Of a stretch of 64,000 bases of DNA, positions 10,406 to 22,410 are shown one piece after another (position 1 is the stretch's first letter; each line of letters opens with the position of its first letter). Position numbers and translations under genes: made by a program. The notes under the pieces were generated by a model, which worked only from the letters and a program-made list of their open reading frames with translations, was not told where the DNA came from and did not search any database. The stretch is taken from positions 806,001-870,000 of the forward strand of contig NC_045145.1 of NCBI RefSeq assembly GCF_008831285.2, read 5' to 3'. The DNA comes from Nymphaea colorata (Eukaryota; Streptophyta; Magnoliopsida; Nymphaeales; Nymphaeaceae).

Positions 10406-11429
10406 TAAGACTCTTCCAACAACTTGAATTTAACAAAAAAACGAAAGCATGATTATTTATTTTGTCTCTTTGATAGATCTATCTATGAAGCCTAATTTAC
10501 TTAAAAAATGAACCAGATCCATGGAACACTTGTTATAGGAATTTTTAAGGCAGATTCGTAAGGCAGTAATAATGTGTTACTGCTGACATAGAGTCACACA
10601 TAACTCATCAAACAAATGATCAGCAAAGAAGCTGCACGGCTGACGTGCTAATTGATCTCATCACTCTGCTTGTGCTTATAACTTATAACTTCATATTCTG
10701 TGTCACTTATTTTCCTGTTATGACACATTGTCCATTAATTTAACTGTTGAGTCAGGCTATATTCACTTTTTGTGTTTAAGGGAGACTACATTTTCTTCAT
10801 GTGTAAATTAATTAAAAGCACAAGTTGTAATAAGAGGTAAGAGCTTGCCAGATCAAATCTTGCCTCATCATCTGAATGGAACTGCTAGCAAGTTGTATAG
10901 GTTATGTTCATAACCTACAGTTTGACCTGGGATTGACGAATATTAGCTGTGCCCCAGCTATTGTCGGCTCATTTTTTTTTGTTTCCAACGGCAAACATCA
11001 AAGCGCATGTTCTACCTGTTGAATACGGATTTCAAACTTCGACATGTCACCGGTTATTTCTTTTCAAAGTTTAACCATGGTTTCTTGAGTCCCATTTGGA
11101 CAAGCTTACCATTTCTATAACCGTGTGAAGCTTGCCAGTTCAACTATGGTTGCACCGTATTTGTGGACTCTCCTAACATCCTAAGAGCACTTGGTGAACC
11201 CAATTCCTGCGAGGAATTCTGTTGTCTTGCCAGCCAAGCACGACATGGTCTGTCAAGTGTACCACACATACAGAAAGAGGGAGACATAAAGCACCTTGCA
11301 CCTGGCACCATAATGACATTGCCCGTCTCCTCCCAAGACCAGTACATTGTCGTCTTATATAGCACCAATGTCGATGACAATGATGTCGTCGACAATGAAG
11401 ATCCGGTGGCTGCAGAGATGACCTCGGCC

Positions 11430-12207
11430 AGTTCCAATGGAGGCCAGACGAGGGATGTGACATCGAGAATCTTGCTTCATGTTGTTTTTCTTCCTGTAGA
11501 ACTAAAGCATAAACTTTGTTAATGTTGGGCAAGGGATCAAGTAGTAAGATTTGACCATGAATTGCTCACTACGAGTCGTTTAGCCCCATCAAGAATTGGA
11601 TTACTCTTCCTCTTTTAATATGATCTGAGTAAATTTTCATAGTACCACATGAACCAGACGGTATGGGAGAATAAGAGTTAAGTTCATCCCATAACACCTT
11701 AGTTTTTGTGTAGTACATAGTAACTGATAGAGTCTCTTGTTGAAGTTGTCATATAGAACTCTGCAGTTGATATATTCTTGGTGCTGAACTCTGAGTAAAC
11801 CTGCTTTTTAAATCTTCCCATACATCTTGAGCAGAAGTAGCATAAGCAATACTAGCAGCAATTTCTTTGCTAATAGAATTTTAAATCCATGAAAGAATCA
11901 TCTTATTGCATATCTAACTCATAAGGCAAAATTCTCAGATCTCCTTCTTTTGGTTCTTTGATAGATCCATCTATGAAGCCTAGTTTATTTTGGTTGACAA
12001 GGCCATTACCATTACTCTACTCCAAATGGCATAATTGTCACCGTTAAGTGCTTGAGATACCAACACACTTCTGGGATTATCAGAATGATGTAAAAAGAAG
12101 GAAACACTTCTGGGATTATCATATCAGAACGATGTAAAAAGAAGGAATCAGTCATGAGAATTTTTTGAATTGCTGATGTCGCCATTATTCTTTTCTTGGT
12201 CTGCCAT
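11430..12207 (-). pseudogene. Ty1-copia gag (UBN2-type) fragment, left arm
   Basis: Read on the minus strand, a start at 12207 gives MADQEKNNG, then broken frames carry SFFLHRSDNP...VLVSQ, NYA-IWSR-like words, NKLGFIDGSI at about 11960-11990, EIAASIAYATSAQDVW, SVTMYYTKTKVLWDEL and ending NINKVYALVLQEEKQHEA near 11470. These are the standard landmarks of plant copia gag (DUF4219/UBN2 and gag-polypeptide domains). Multiple frameshifts, a small tandem duplication around 12078-12150 and absence of protease, integrase and RT downstream mark it as dead. The portion up to 11985 is also present at 48986-49530, but the N-terminal 220 bases exist only here. Confidence 0.8.
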
Positions 12208-13060
12208 AGTTCCTTCTCATTATTCTTAGAGAAGGAAGACAATGGTCAGCTGGGCTTCTGGAAAAAACAATCACTTGCGTCTCTTCCTGTCATCGCGCAA
12301 AGATCGATCCAGAGACACGACCATGGAGGGAGAGGAGGCAGAGATATATGAGGGGATGAGGGTTCACTATCTCCTTTCCTTTGGCAAGCAAGCCAAGCAG
12401 CAGGTCTCCCTCGAGCAGCAGCAGACGTCTTCCTCCTCCTTTTCTGGCTCCAGGTCTTGACTCCACGACTTCCGAAACTCAAATTCTCTTGACGCAGAGA
12501 AAGAGAAAAAAGACTAACCTTCAGAAAATAGAGAAGCCATAGTTGCAGAGCCGAGAGCAAAATAGAGAGGAGTGAATGAAGATCTTTGATGAATCCCAAG
12601 TCGGTGGTGTTCATTCTACGCGAACAGAGCAGGCTTCGTGAATTTCTGCTTTGATGCTCACGTTCAAGGGGCAGAAAATCCAGGGATCTCAGACTATCAC
12701 CGTCAAGCTCTCCTCAAAGAAAACAGAGAAATAGTTCAAAGCACGTGCAAAAAAAAAAAAAACTTCTTTACAGTCCGACAGCCCCAAATTCTGTTTCCAC
12801 CTTCTTTCGTCCGTTGGAGAAGCCCTTTTGCCATCTTAAATCAGAGAAGAAACCATAGCCTTTGAACAGAAGCAAATATGACTGTCTGAGTTTGTGACTC
12901 GGTGAACAGTTGAGGGAACCTGCTGTCGAGCTGAACCTGTAGGCTGAGAACAGGAGCTGCCGAGAGGAGATTTCTGGAGATGATTTGTGAGGATCTGCAA
13001 TGGGCTCGTAACTGACATCCGCAGCAGAGAAATTCAGTCGACCCTGAGAAATTCCGGTGA
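12208..13060. other. No gene recognised
   Basis: Left-arm-specific sequence without a counterpart in the right arm. It holds short overlapping open frames on both strands and an A-rich tract near 12750, but no motif I recognise. It lies upstream of the copia gag start, so it may contain that element's leader and LTR, but I cannot find a matching primer site. Confidence 0.35.
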
Positions 13061-13066
13061 TAGGTG

Positions 13067-13600
13067 TTGCTGCCGGAGTACAGAAGAATCCGGCGAGAAA
13101 GGCACCCTTCCCTGACTTCCTTTCCCACCGTTCTCTGGAATAATTTGCTGAGACGAAGGTGTATCAGGTGGCAGAGACGAAGGCCGGCACTGATTCTTCA
13201 GGCATTTCTAGCTGTCGAGCAGAAGATTATTCCAATTCCAGGTGTCTGAAGAACCTCTCTACAAACTTTGATTTTTTGGAGTTAACGGAAGGGGGCAGTC
13301 GATTTTCCTCTCTCATTTTCCTCATGGTACCAAGAGAAAACTTAGAGAAGAAAACTGAGGAAGTAAAGCTGGAGAGAACTGGTTTCTATTGATTCCTTTG
13401 ACCAACATATATAGAGTAAAAAAAAGGTTATGGCTTACAAGATTTTTGGTACATAAGATCATGATAATACACAATTTCTATCTCTAAAAAAGCTAAAGGC
13501 TGCTTTCCAATACAATTTGGAAAAAATTAACAAAGGCACAATGAATATTTCAATTTGTTTCTTTAAACTGTCAGTGCCACACGACTTTCTTCCTCTTGCT
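13067..13600 (-). mobile_element. Partial copia-type LTR with adjoining leader
   Basis: 13067-13320 matches 20685-20914 and, inverted, 45172-45420: sequence next to a primer site. A degenerate primer-site relic (TGGTACCAAGAG at 13325-13336) is followed by the same LTR seen at 19700, 20927 and, inverted, 44979 and 46225. On the minus strand this LTR has a TATATAT box (about 13408) and an AATA-rich polyA region. No coding region remains. Confidence 0.6.
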
Positions 13601-14652
13601 ATTATATGGTGAATGTCTGGTCGATTTTAATTGGTCTAAAATTCTGTTTAGGCTGAAATAGATAAATGTTCATTTTTTTTTGGCTTCTCAAAAAAAAAAC
13701 AATTGAATTTGGCAGCCAAAAAAAAAAAGAAAACGAAAAAAATGATATATTTTTGGTAACCCTTGGGGTTTATACTCAATCAGGATAAATAATCCATTGA
13801 TTGTCTTATGTAACAAAGTATCGCGTAGATATCATTCTCATCCCTGAAAAGCTGAAAAGCCAAAATCAAAATGAATATTTTATTATAATGAACTTGAATA
13901 TTATACACCAGAGATAAGAACTGACAGATTTTTTTTTTTTTAAAAAAAAGAGAACCACATCTTCATTTTTCCATATTAATTCAAACAGAGTAAGGCAGTA
14001 AATAGAACAGATAACTCCATGTGATGCAGTAAATTGGTGCGATGAAAAGAAAGGATCTGTTGTGGAAAAAAATTGTATTTAGGGGCTTGATTCTTCTAGA
14101 AATTCTAAATATGGTCCTCATATTTTCAGTTCTCTTGATACGGGCCTGCCTCTTTTTCACTAATTACTAAGGATAGCCAAAAGAACCTGTGATTATGACA
14201 TGGCAGGTTGAAAAGTGCGACCTGCCATGTCACACTTTGTTAATACACTCCAAGCTAGTGTATTATAATGTAATTTTTATCAAGATCTGCATAACAATAG
14301 CAGATCTTGATAAGAGATCTGATCCCTTTTTTCTTGACACTTTGTTTATCAGTAAGATTCCTGCTTGATTATCTTACCTAAAATGGTCTGGCCTGTACTC
14401 TATATATTGAGAGTCTATCTTCTCTCAAGAACATCAAAGAATGAATAAAGAGAGTGCTGCCTTTCCCATGGATGCATGCATCCAAATGCCGAACCACAAC
14501 CACATACATGCTTTTGTTCTTTTTTTTCCCATGTTTTAACACTGCTTCCATAGGAGGCTGGTAGAGTGTTCATGCATTGGCTTAGTTATATCTGCACTTG
14601 CATATGTGAAATGTGGCTGTAATAGTTCATTGTCATGCCTATGTGGTTGCAG

Positions 14653-15071
14653 TTTGCACACGGGAAGCAGGAGTTGCAGCCGGTGCCTCAGAGGAAGAAG
14701 CCCGAGGTATGGCTTAAGAAAACACTGTTGTTACTAGGCCTACTCACTGTTGTTACTAGGCTTACTGAGGCATGATAACCATTCACACTTTGAAGCAAAT
14801 TAGGAAACCGGTGACGTTTTCAAGAAATTGATTTGTGTCTTCTGCATTTGGGCAGGTCAGCAGGCCTAGGGTGAGCGCTCAAGGATTAAGCACACCTAAG
14901 GAAGTGGTGCCAAGCGAAACAGAAAAGAAGAAAATGCCTCAATCGGAGGAATTCGAGGCAATGGTGGACGCGGTTATCAATCCCCATACTGATGTAGCCT
15001 GCAACAAGCGAAGGCTACCCATCCTTGTGGGTCTAATGGATCCCACTCAAAGGGAGTTTTGGCTTAAATGA
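14653..15071 (+). pseudogene. Two-exon gene fragment X, copy 1
   Basis: An AG acceptor precedes exon 14653-14706 (FAHGKQELQPVPQRKKPE). A 149-bp GT-AG intron follows, then exon 14856-15071 to a TGA, encoding VSRPRVSAQGLSTPKE, PQSEEFEAMVDAVIN and ends QREFWLK. The intron keeps phase 0, so the two exons read as one 89-residue C-terminus. I do not recognise the protein; it is charged, low in hydrophobic residues and shows no signal or membrane segment. No upstream exons are seen. Four copies occur in this window (others at 21474, 44243, 47597), always inside the same larger repeat, so it looks like the 3' end of a host gene captured by a repeat. Copy 1 is open throughout and has the longest C-terminus; call it fragment rather than working gene. 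Confidence 0.55.
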
Positions 15072-15277
15072 GTGTCCAATCCTTGTCTGGAGCATTAGCT
15101 TGACCAACATCCCCTTACCATTCTTTCCATGTATATGTGTTCGCTTGCATGATATAAAGAATTTTCCATTGTGAGAAGTTGTGACGCGTTTGGACGATGA
15201 CTACTTAAGATAGACTTTAAAACTTTTTACCTGGCAAAATCTTTTTGATTCTCTTACTGGGTGGCGCCGCTCATTGA

Positions 15278-15282
15278 TTATA

Positions 15283-15313
<31 letters not shown>
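15278..15313. repeat. (TA)n and poly-T tract in block B
   Basis: About 22 bases of TA dinucleotide followed by a run of T. The equivalent in the right-hand B copy (48219-48289) is about 71 bases of pure TA, and in the fragment at 58430-58479 about 50. Confidence 0.9.
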
Positions 15314-15829
15314 AAGGAAGGATTTCAGAAGAGAGATTCCCTTTTATGACATATGCTCCTGTCTAAATAGAAAAAAGAAATTTGTTTTACAGATTCTGAT
15401 ATATATATATAAGGATCGGATCGGATACGGATTCAGTTCAGATTTAGTTTTAAGTAATTACTCATATCCAAAAGGCCACCACCCAATTATGGAATCATTT
15501 CTCAATGTCCACAAGCTCCAGCATGCCGGTATGTTACGCAATTTTGGGTGTACTCTTGGAGAAGCTGAAGTTATTCCACAACCTTCTCATTAAGAACATC
15601 GGGAACAGTCGTCACCGATACTCTTGGAGGAGTTGGGAGGACTCAATAGAATGACTGACCATGGTTTTCTTGAAAATCGATGGACCTAAATACAAAAACT
15701 AAAAATGTAAAATATTAGAAAAGTGAGAAAATCTGCACCGATGGATGCCAATGGATCTGATTCAAATAAAATATATTCTTGTCCGCACGGATACTTCTAT
15801 ACTTGGATTCAAGTTTGGATACGAATTTA

Positions 15830-16245
15830 AGAAAGGTTATATCCAAATTTGAATCGGAAATCAGATTCCACAATCTGAATCTGATTTTTTTCCTCATCCA
15901 AAACTGAATCCAAAATCAGATTTCATAATTTGAATCTGATCTAAATCCATTTTTTTCATCCTAATCTGAATCTGAAATCAGATGTCACAATCAGAATCCA
16001 ACCCGAATCCTATTTCCATATTCAGATATGAATTTGAATCTGAATCCATATTTTGAACTGAATCTGTCTGATTTACAAACTGTAAGAGCATTGAATATAA
16101 ATTTTTTATTTAAATCTAAGTCCCACCTGGATCTGATCGGATGTTTTTGTATATTTGAATCTGAACTGAATTCGACTGAATATAATTAAATCTGAATCCG
16201 TTCGAATATTTATGCATATATGAATCTAAATCTAATCCGATGTCA
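15830..16245. repeat. Degenerate AATCTGAATCTGAT repeat, copy 1
   Basis: Irregular reiterations of AATCTGAAT, AATCTGATT and AAATCAGATT. The motif and its reverse complement alternate, so the tract can pair with itself. Related tracts: 48820-48980 (direct), 42960-43400 and 56870-57240 (inverted). Confidence 0.7.
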
Positions 16246-16249
16246 TTTC

Positions 16250-17000
16250 TTCATTTCAAATCCTATCTCATTTTTTAGTTGATTAGTGAATTTCTTTTCT
16301 TCATCCAAATGTTTTTGGAGTAGTTGGCTTGGACATTCAATTCAAATCAGACATATTGACATCCTTAGGTTGAAGCTTCCCCACTCCAAGTGACATGTTT
16401 CACCATTATAAATAGGGGACAAGTCCATTTGTGTGTGTCATGTGGATAGAGCTGTAAAACGAGTCGAGCTAACTCAAGCTCGACTCAAATTTGCTTTGTT
16501 AAAAACATGATGGCTTCAGTGACTGCTGTTGGAGTGTTGAGTCTGATCCACACTTAAAAGCACAAGTTTAAATTTCTCTGTTTAACAACATTTTATGTAA
16601 TACAAGCAGTTACTCTATTTAAACTTGAGCGAGTTGTTGTTACCCTTTCAAAATCAATAGCTCACCACTCAAAAAAGAAGAAGCATTAAGACCCCTCGTT
16701 CCCCAAGTCTATAGGGCTTTGAGCTACGTACATTAGTAGTACCACCAATGCTCCCTTCAACATATATACCATACTCCACCACTTGGGAATCGACTGGAGA
16801 CATGCATCTCCATACACCTCAAGCCCAGCCCGACCGTTTATGCTATGCTTGTTTTGCCCTTTGAAAAAATATGGTTGTTAATATAAATTTTTAAAATATT
16901 GACGTAATTATTTAATTGGGATATATATGATCAAGCATGAGTAATTTCTAATCCAATATTGGTCCATGAGTAATTACATAAATGACATTGTAAGTGGAAA
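16250..17000. other. Repeat tail and intergenic sequence, no gene
   Basis: 16260-16500 matches 42740-42930 and 56640-56830 inverted, ending in a CGAGTCGAGCT / CTCAAGCTCGACTC palindromic word that recurs near 26530-26850, 33910-34230 and 40600-40920. The remainder is AT-rich with no recognisable coding sequence. Confidence 0.5.
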
Positions 17001-17008
17001 CTATCACA

Positions 17009-17530
17009 AATGAGTTTCACTGGATAACTTATCTTGAATGAATTGTCCAGTGGAAAACTGAGGCAAAGTTTTCAAATAGTGTTAAGACAAAAACGACAAT
17101 GAGAAAAGCGTGTCCAGGCCAACATCTAGATGGATGGTATGCTAACCCATCCAAACTTTTGGTACATTGAATTAAAGATCTGCTGCGAAACATGACATTC
17201 ACACTTGATTTTGACGCTGCCAAAGCCGCAGTATTAGATTTTTTTTAATAGAATTCTGAAAATTGTAAGTTGGGGGTGCTTCTAGGAAGGAGAGGAAGCA
17301 TGAATTTTGGTAGAAACTGTCTCAAATGAGTTTCACTGGATAACTTGTCTTAAAATGAATTGTCCAGGGGAAAACTGAGGCATGGTTTTGAAACAGTGTT
17401 AAGACAAATGACAATGAGAAAAGCGTGTCCAGGCCAAAATGAATTTTATGTATTTATTTTTTTTAAATAGAATTCTGAATAGGTTGGGATGCTTCTAAGA
17501 AGGAGGGGAGCATGGATGGAGGAATTCAAC
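17009..17530. repeat. Two-copy direct repeat with internal deletion
   Basis: 17009-17130 and 17324-17440 both run from AAATGAGTTTCACTGGATAA to AGCGTGTCCAGGCCA. The following AATAGAATTCTGAA ... GGAAGCATG segment also recurs (17245-17310, 17465-17520), but about 90 bases between them are absent in the second unit. Left arm only. Confidence 0.75.
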
Positions 17531-17958
17531 TTTTTAACTTAAAATGCTCGTTTAATATAAAAAGCTCGCTCCATAATCACTTATCTTTCTTTTTCATCGT
17601 TTTTACTGTTTTTTTCTTTATTTTCTTATTTGGAGCAGCAGAGTGTGGGTTTGTTATTGAAAAGAAAGAATTATAAAGGATACTTAAACTTTCAGGTAGC
17701 AAAAAACTTCTTAAATTGTTTAAAAAGACAATCATCCGACCTATGTTCTTGTTCTCTTGTGTTCAATTTGAGGAGGTAAATAAAAAAGTTCGAAAGTATC
17801 TTTTACAACCATCTCATCTTCTTTCTTATTGAATCAAACCAATCTTGTAATTGTGAAGAAGAGCACGTTTGGGTGGGTATACAAAATATTTTAAAATGCA
17901 TTTGGTCAATCCAAGTGAAAGTCTGGGTTGGGATGGCACTTCTTCGGAGTGGGTATCG

Positions 17959-18258
17959 AAAATATTTCAAAGTGCAGTTAATGGGTAGCCTCGAAGTAGT
18001 ACTGCTCAACTTAGTACCCCACTATGATTCTTATTATTATCTACAAGGCGGTAAAGTTCATATTTGTTGACAGAAAGCAGTGCCTTTATTTTGGAAGACT
18101 TCTTCAATTAAAAATATTTCAAAGTGCAATTAATGGGTAGCCTCAAAGTAGTACTGCTCAACATAGTACCCCGCTATGATTCTTATTATTATCTACAAGG
18201 TGGTAAAGTTCATATTTGTTGACAGAAAGCAGTGCCTTTATTTTGGAAGACTTCTTCA
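17959..18258. repeat. Two-copy tandem repeat, 152-bp period
   Basis: AAAATATTTCAAAGTGCA through GGAAGACTTCTTCA occurs at 17959 and again 152 bases on, with only a handful of substitutions. The near-identity indicates a recent duplication. It has no counterpart in the right arm. Confidence 0.85.
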
Positions 18259-19488
18259 TCTTTTCTTGCAAGTTCTTGTATGTAAAAGATCAACTAAACC
18301 TATACGAAGAACTTATGATATATGTACAATTTGGTCCATGCAATATGTTCATTTATTTATATTGGCTAATTTGTTGAAAATTTTGGTTCCAGGTCGCAAC
18401 AATTGCATGGTTTGGTTTGAAGCTGATTCTGTTTGCGGTAGGTCGTTCTGTTGCAATTCCTTTGGTTCTGGTTCTTTGTAGCTGTTCGGTTGTAATTCCA
18501 TTGGTGCTGGTTCTTTCATATATACGCCGCTTCTTCCAATGCATTCGGCAATACAAGGACGCAAAGAAAAAAAACATGCTTTTTAATGGTAATAATTTTT
18601 ATTCATTCCATACTTTTAGCCACGAAAATATGCTGCCTACGCTAGAAATGATGTACAGTAAAGGAACAGTTAAATACTGGCTAACTCGAACTTGCGTGTC
18701 AAACTCGAGCCATGCTGCACTTTTCCATAGCATAGGTGACATGATCCAAAGGGTGTTCTTGGCTCAGATAACAACAAGGGAAAGAAAATTAGAACAGAGG
18801 TAACTGCAAAACAAGGGGCCACAACTTACACGGATAGTCAGATGGAGAGATTAATGGTGCCCTGCACACCCAGCACCAAGCCCATGACTTGTCTGTTCTT
18901 TTTTCATTTTTGTGGGATTTTTTTTCTTTTGCAATCAGGGGTGGAGCTAGATTTTTTTTCCTTTCATAAAGCACTTAATATATGGTTAACATATTTTCAA
19001 TTGACTTTGAGGCAGATCTCATGGGGCTACTCCATATAATTGGGCCCAAGTTCACCCAAATTTGGACATTAAATTAAGGTTTCAAAGAGTGGTCGCGTTC
19101 ATAACCAAAATAACAGCTGAGGTCAAAAATTAGGATTCTGATTGTCTGGAGCAATAAAATTCATGTTTTTGTGAAATTTACTTTATGAATAGGAATTCGT
19201 TCAAAGATGATGCTGCTCAGAAATTATATGTTTGTCCCACCACCATCTTATTGTTTTCTTAGGAAAATCCCAAATACCCAGAAAAGATGGTAGAATGGGA
19301 ATCAAAATTTGCACTGTAGATTCAATGCAGCCTTCCAATCTTGGCTCGTATGTGAGTCTGACTGAGTTAGGAATCTAAACAAGTTTCAGTTACCATCTTC
19401 TTGTAAATTTTTTGTCTTTTCTCCTCAATGTTTATGAAACCTTTTTTGAACGGAAACCTTCCAAATTCTCACAGCGTACATGGAAGCC
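18259..19488. other. No gene recognised
   Basis: AT-rich sequence unique to the left arm. A short imperfect repeat of GGTTCTGGTTCTTT-type words occurs at about 18440-18515. Open frames (for example 18417-18803) show no domain and are best treated as chance. Confidence 0.4.
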
Positions 19489-19699
19489 ATGGTTCAAGTC
19501 TAGTCTAAAGGCTTTACCTTCACAGCCATCATAAGTGACGAAACTACAAGACTCCCAAGAATGAGTCATACTCCTCACAAGTTCCTAGGTACAATCACAG
19601 GGATTGTCTACCTAACTTTTCTGTTGGAAAAGATTATCTACAGCTGCCTTTCTTATAGTTGCTTATTTCATTGTTCCCTTACCCATCAAGATCTTGTTG

Positions 19700-21115
19700 C
19701 TCTGTGAGAAAACTTAGAAAAGAAAACAGAGGAAGGGTGAAAGATAAAGCTGGAGAGAACTTGTTTTTATTGACTACTTTGAGCAACATATCTATATATA
19801 GTACAAAAAATGGTTATCGCTTACAAGATTTTTGGTATACAAGATCAAGATAATACCCAACTTCTACCTCTAAAAAAGCTAAAGGCTTCTTTCCAATTAC
19901 AATTTGGAAGAAAATACATGGCAAAATGAATATTTCAATTTGTTTCTTTAAGCTGTCGGTGCCACACGACTTCCTTCCTCTTGCTATTATATGGTGAATG
20001 TCTCGTCGATTTTAATTGGTCTATTCTGTTTATGCTGAAATAGATAAATGTTCCTTTTTTTTTGGCTTCTAAAAAAAATTTGAATTTGGGAGCCAAAAAC
20101 AAAAAAAGAAAACGAAAAAAAAATATATGTATTTTTGTTCACCCTTGGGGTTTATACTCAATCAGGATAATCCATTGATTCTCTTATGTAACAAAGTATC
20201 GCGCAGATATCATTCTCATCCCTGAAAAGCTGAAAAGCCAAAATGAAAATGAACATTGTATTATAACGAACTTGAATATTATACACCAGAGATAAGAACT
20301 GACAGATTTTTTTTTTAAAAAGAGAACCACATCTTCATGTTTCCATATTAATTCAAACAGAGTAAGGTAGTAAATAGGACACATAACTCCATGTGATGCA
20401 GTAAATTGGAGAGATGAAAAGAACGGATCCGTTGTGGAAAAAATTGTATTTAGGGGCTTGATTCTTCTAGAAATTCTAAATATGGTCCTCATATTTTCAG
20501 TTCTGTTGATACGAGCCTGCCTCTTTTTTACTAATTACCATGGATTGCCAAAAGAACCTGTGATTACGACAAGGCAGGTTGAAAAGTATGACCTGCCATG
20601 TCGCACTTGGATAATACAATCCAAGCTAGTGTATTATCATGTAATTTTTATCAAGATATGCATAACGATAACACAAAGAATCCGGCAAGAAAGGCGCCCT
20701 TCCCTGACTTACTTTCCCGCCGTTCTTTGAAATAATTTGCTGGAGATGAAGGTGTATCAGGCGGCAGAGAGGAAGGCCGGTTATGATTCTTCATGCGATT
20801 TTAGCTGCCGAGCAGAAGATTATTCCAATTCCAGGTGTCTGAAGAACCTCTCTACAAAAGCTTGGATTTTTTGGAGTTAACGGAAGGGAGCAGTTGATTT
20901 CCCTCCCTCGTTTTGCTCTGATACCATGAGAAAACTTAGAGAAGAAAACAGAGGAAGCATGAAAGATAATGCTGGAGAGAACTTGTTTTTATTGATTCCT
21001 TTGGGCAACATATATATAGTACAAAAAAAGGTAATCCCTTACAAGATTTTTGGCATACAAGATCATGATATTACACAATTTCTTTTCCAATCCATTAACC
21101 ACCGAAAATGTACTG
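19700..21115 (-). mobile_element. Short copia-type LTR element remnant
   Basis: Two LTR-like segments in direct orientation (about 19700-19930 and 20927-21115) flank roughly 1 kb. Read on the minus strand they share a TATATATA box, CAATAAAAACAAG polyA region and an end GTTTTCTCA. A primer site (20915-20926) follows the right-hand LTR. No gag or pol is visible in the interior, so this is either a deletion remnant or a TRIM-like small non-autonomous element. The LTR limits at the 3' side are not resolved. Confidence 0.6.
20915..20926 (-). other. Primer-binding site of LTR remnant
   Basis: The minus strand reads TGGTATCAGAGC directly after an LTR end (TTTTCTCA). The inverted copy is at 45160-45171. 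Confidence 0.8.
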
Positions 21116-21473
21116 TGCATAACAATAACAGATCTTGATAAGAGATCTGATCCCTTTTTTCTTGACACTTTACTTACCACGTAGGATTCCTAGGTGATTA
21201 TCTTACCTAAAATAGTCTGGCCTGTACTCTCAATATTGAGAGTTCATCTTTTCTCAATAACATCATAGGATGAATAATGAGAAAGTTCCCTTTCCCGTGA
21301 ATGCAGGGATCAAAATGCCGAACCACAACCACATAAGTTTTTTTTTTTTCCATGTTTTAACACTTCTTTCGTAGGAGGCTGGTAGAGTGTGCATGCATTT
21401 GTTTAGTTATATCTGCACTAGCATAAGTGGTATGTGGTTCTAACATCTCATTCTCACACCTATGTGGTTGCAG

Positions 21474-21846
21474 TTTGCAAACGGGAAGCAGGAGCTGCGG
21501 CCGGAGCCTCAGAGGAATAAGCCCGAAGTACGGCTTAAGAAAACACTACTGTCACTAGGCCTACTGAAGCATGATAACCATTCACACTTCATGACAAATT
21601 ATGAAACCGGTGACGTTTTCAAGGAATTGATTCGTATCTTTTGCATTTGAGCAGGTCAGCAGGCCAAGAGTGAGCACTCAAGGATTATGCACACCTCAGG
21701 AAGTGGTGTCAAGTGAAGAGGAAAAGAAGATAACACCTCAGTCGGAAGAATTCGAAGCGATGGTGGATGCGGTTATCAATTCCAATGCTGGTGCGGCCCA
21801 CAACAAGCGAAGGCTACCCGTCTTTGTGGCTCTAACAGATCCCTGA
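21474..21846 (+). pseudogene. Two-exon gene fragment X, copy 2
   Basis: Exon 21474-21527 encodes FANGKQELRPEPQRNKPE; a 127-bp GT-AG intron follows; exon 21655-21846 encodes VSRPRVSTQGLCTPQE, PQSEEFEAMVDAVIN and NKRRLP. It ends at an earlier TGA than copy 1, losing the last 8 residues. It differs from copy 1 at many positions, so the split of the B and C lineages is older than the inverted duplication. Function unknown. Confidence 0.55.
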
Positions 21847-22410
21847 ACTCTCTCTCTAATTTCAAAGACGCCCCTTTTTTCTTTTTCTTTTGGCATGTGA
21901 TTGTTGTGTTCACTGGCCGGCAAACACAACTCGAACTCCTCTTTTGAGTCCCACCACCACCTTCCTCACTTTTTCTAATACCTTTTCCATATTCCATTAT
22001 TGTTTTGGACAATTTTTGCAAAATCATTGAAATTTGTCACTTAATGATATGTTCTGTTTCTCTTTCTACCTTTATCTAGATATCGTGCCTTTCCATGTAA
22101 TGTAAGCAAAAGAATTGGAACTGCCTCATCACTTGGTAAGATGGGTAGACTTTAAATGTCATGTTCCATCTTGATCGCATGTCCAATTGAACCGTTCCAA
22201 AAAAAAAACAGATATTGGGAAAAAATCAGTCTATGATTAAGAAAACAATCCTCTTCGAATTTAAAAAACAGGGGACATGATATCTCTCCATTCTATTAAA
22301 ATCTGAATTCGAATACCAGTATGTGAATACCTAAAGAAATGGATATGGTGAAGAGTATACCCAATTTAAATCCAATCCATTAACATCCCCACTTGCAAAG
22401 AACATCGCTT

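Larger units (their letters stand above)
8678..11985. repeat. Palindrome block A (left arm)
   Basis: Near-identical, in reverse complement, to 48986-52278. Its outer end abuts the truncated gypsy repeat at 8677. Its inner end falls inside a copia gag fragment (11430-12207). Apart from the gag piece I see no gene; open frames that appear in both arms are explained by recent copying. The tract 9950-10180 shares words with the kinase-upstream repeat (for example TCTTGTTGATGTAATC), so part of A is a dispersed repeat. Confidence 0.9.
13652..16006 (+). repeat. Block B, direct copy at 46605-48983
   Basis: Near-identical to 46605-48983 in the SAME orientation, although the flanking blocks A and C are inverted between the arms. 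It also shares its gene fragment X and flanks with block C (20030-21850), so B and C are older direct duplicates. It carries X (14653-15071), a (TA)n tract and the start of the AATCTGAATC degenerate repeat. Similarity to 42740-43400 and 56650-57600, inverted, continues beyond 16006 to about 16500. Confidence 0.85.

Noticed and set aside
11163-11522. Plus-strand open frame of 119 codons
   Set aside because: Its 3' half is the antisense of copia gag, and the rest has no recognised motif.
18417-18803. 128-codon plus-strand open frame
   Set aside because: It overlaps short internal repeats, shows no domain and has no supporting context.
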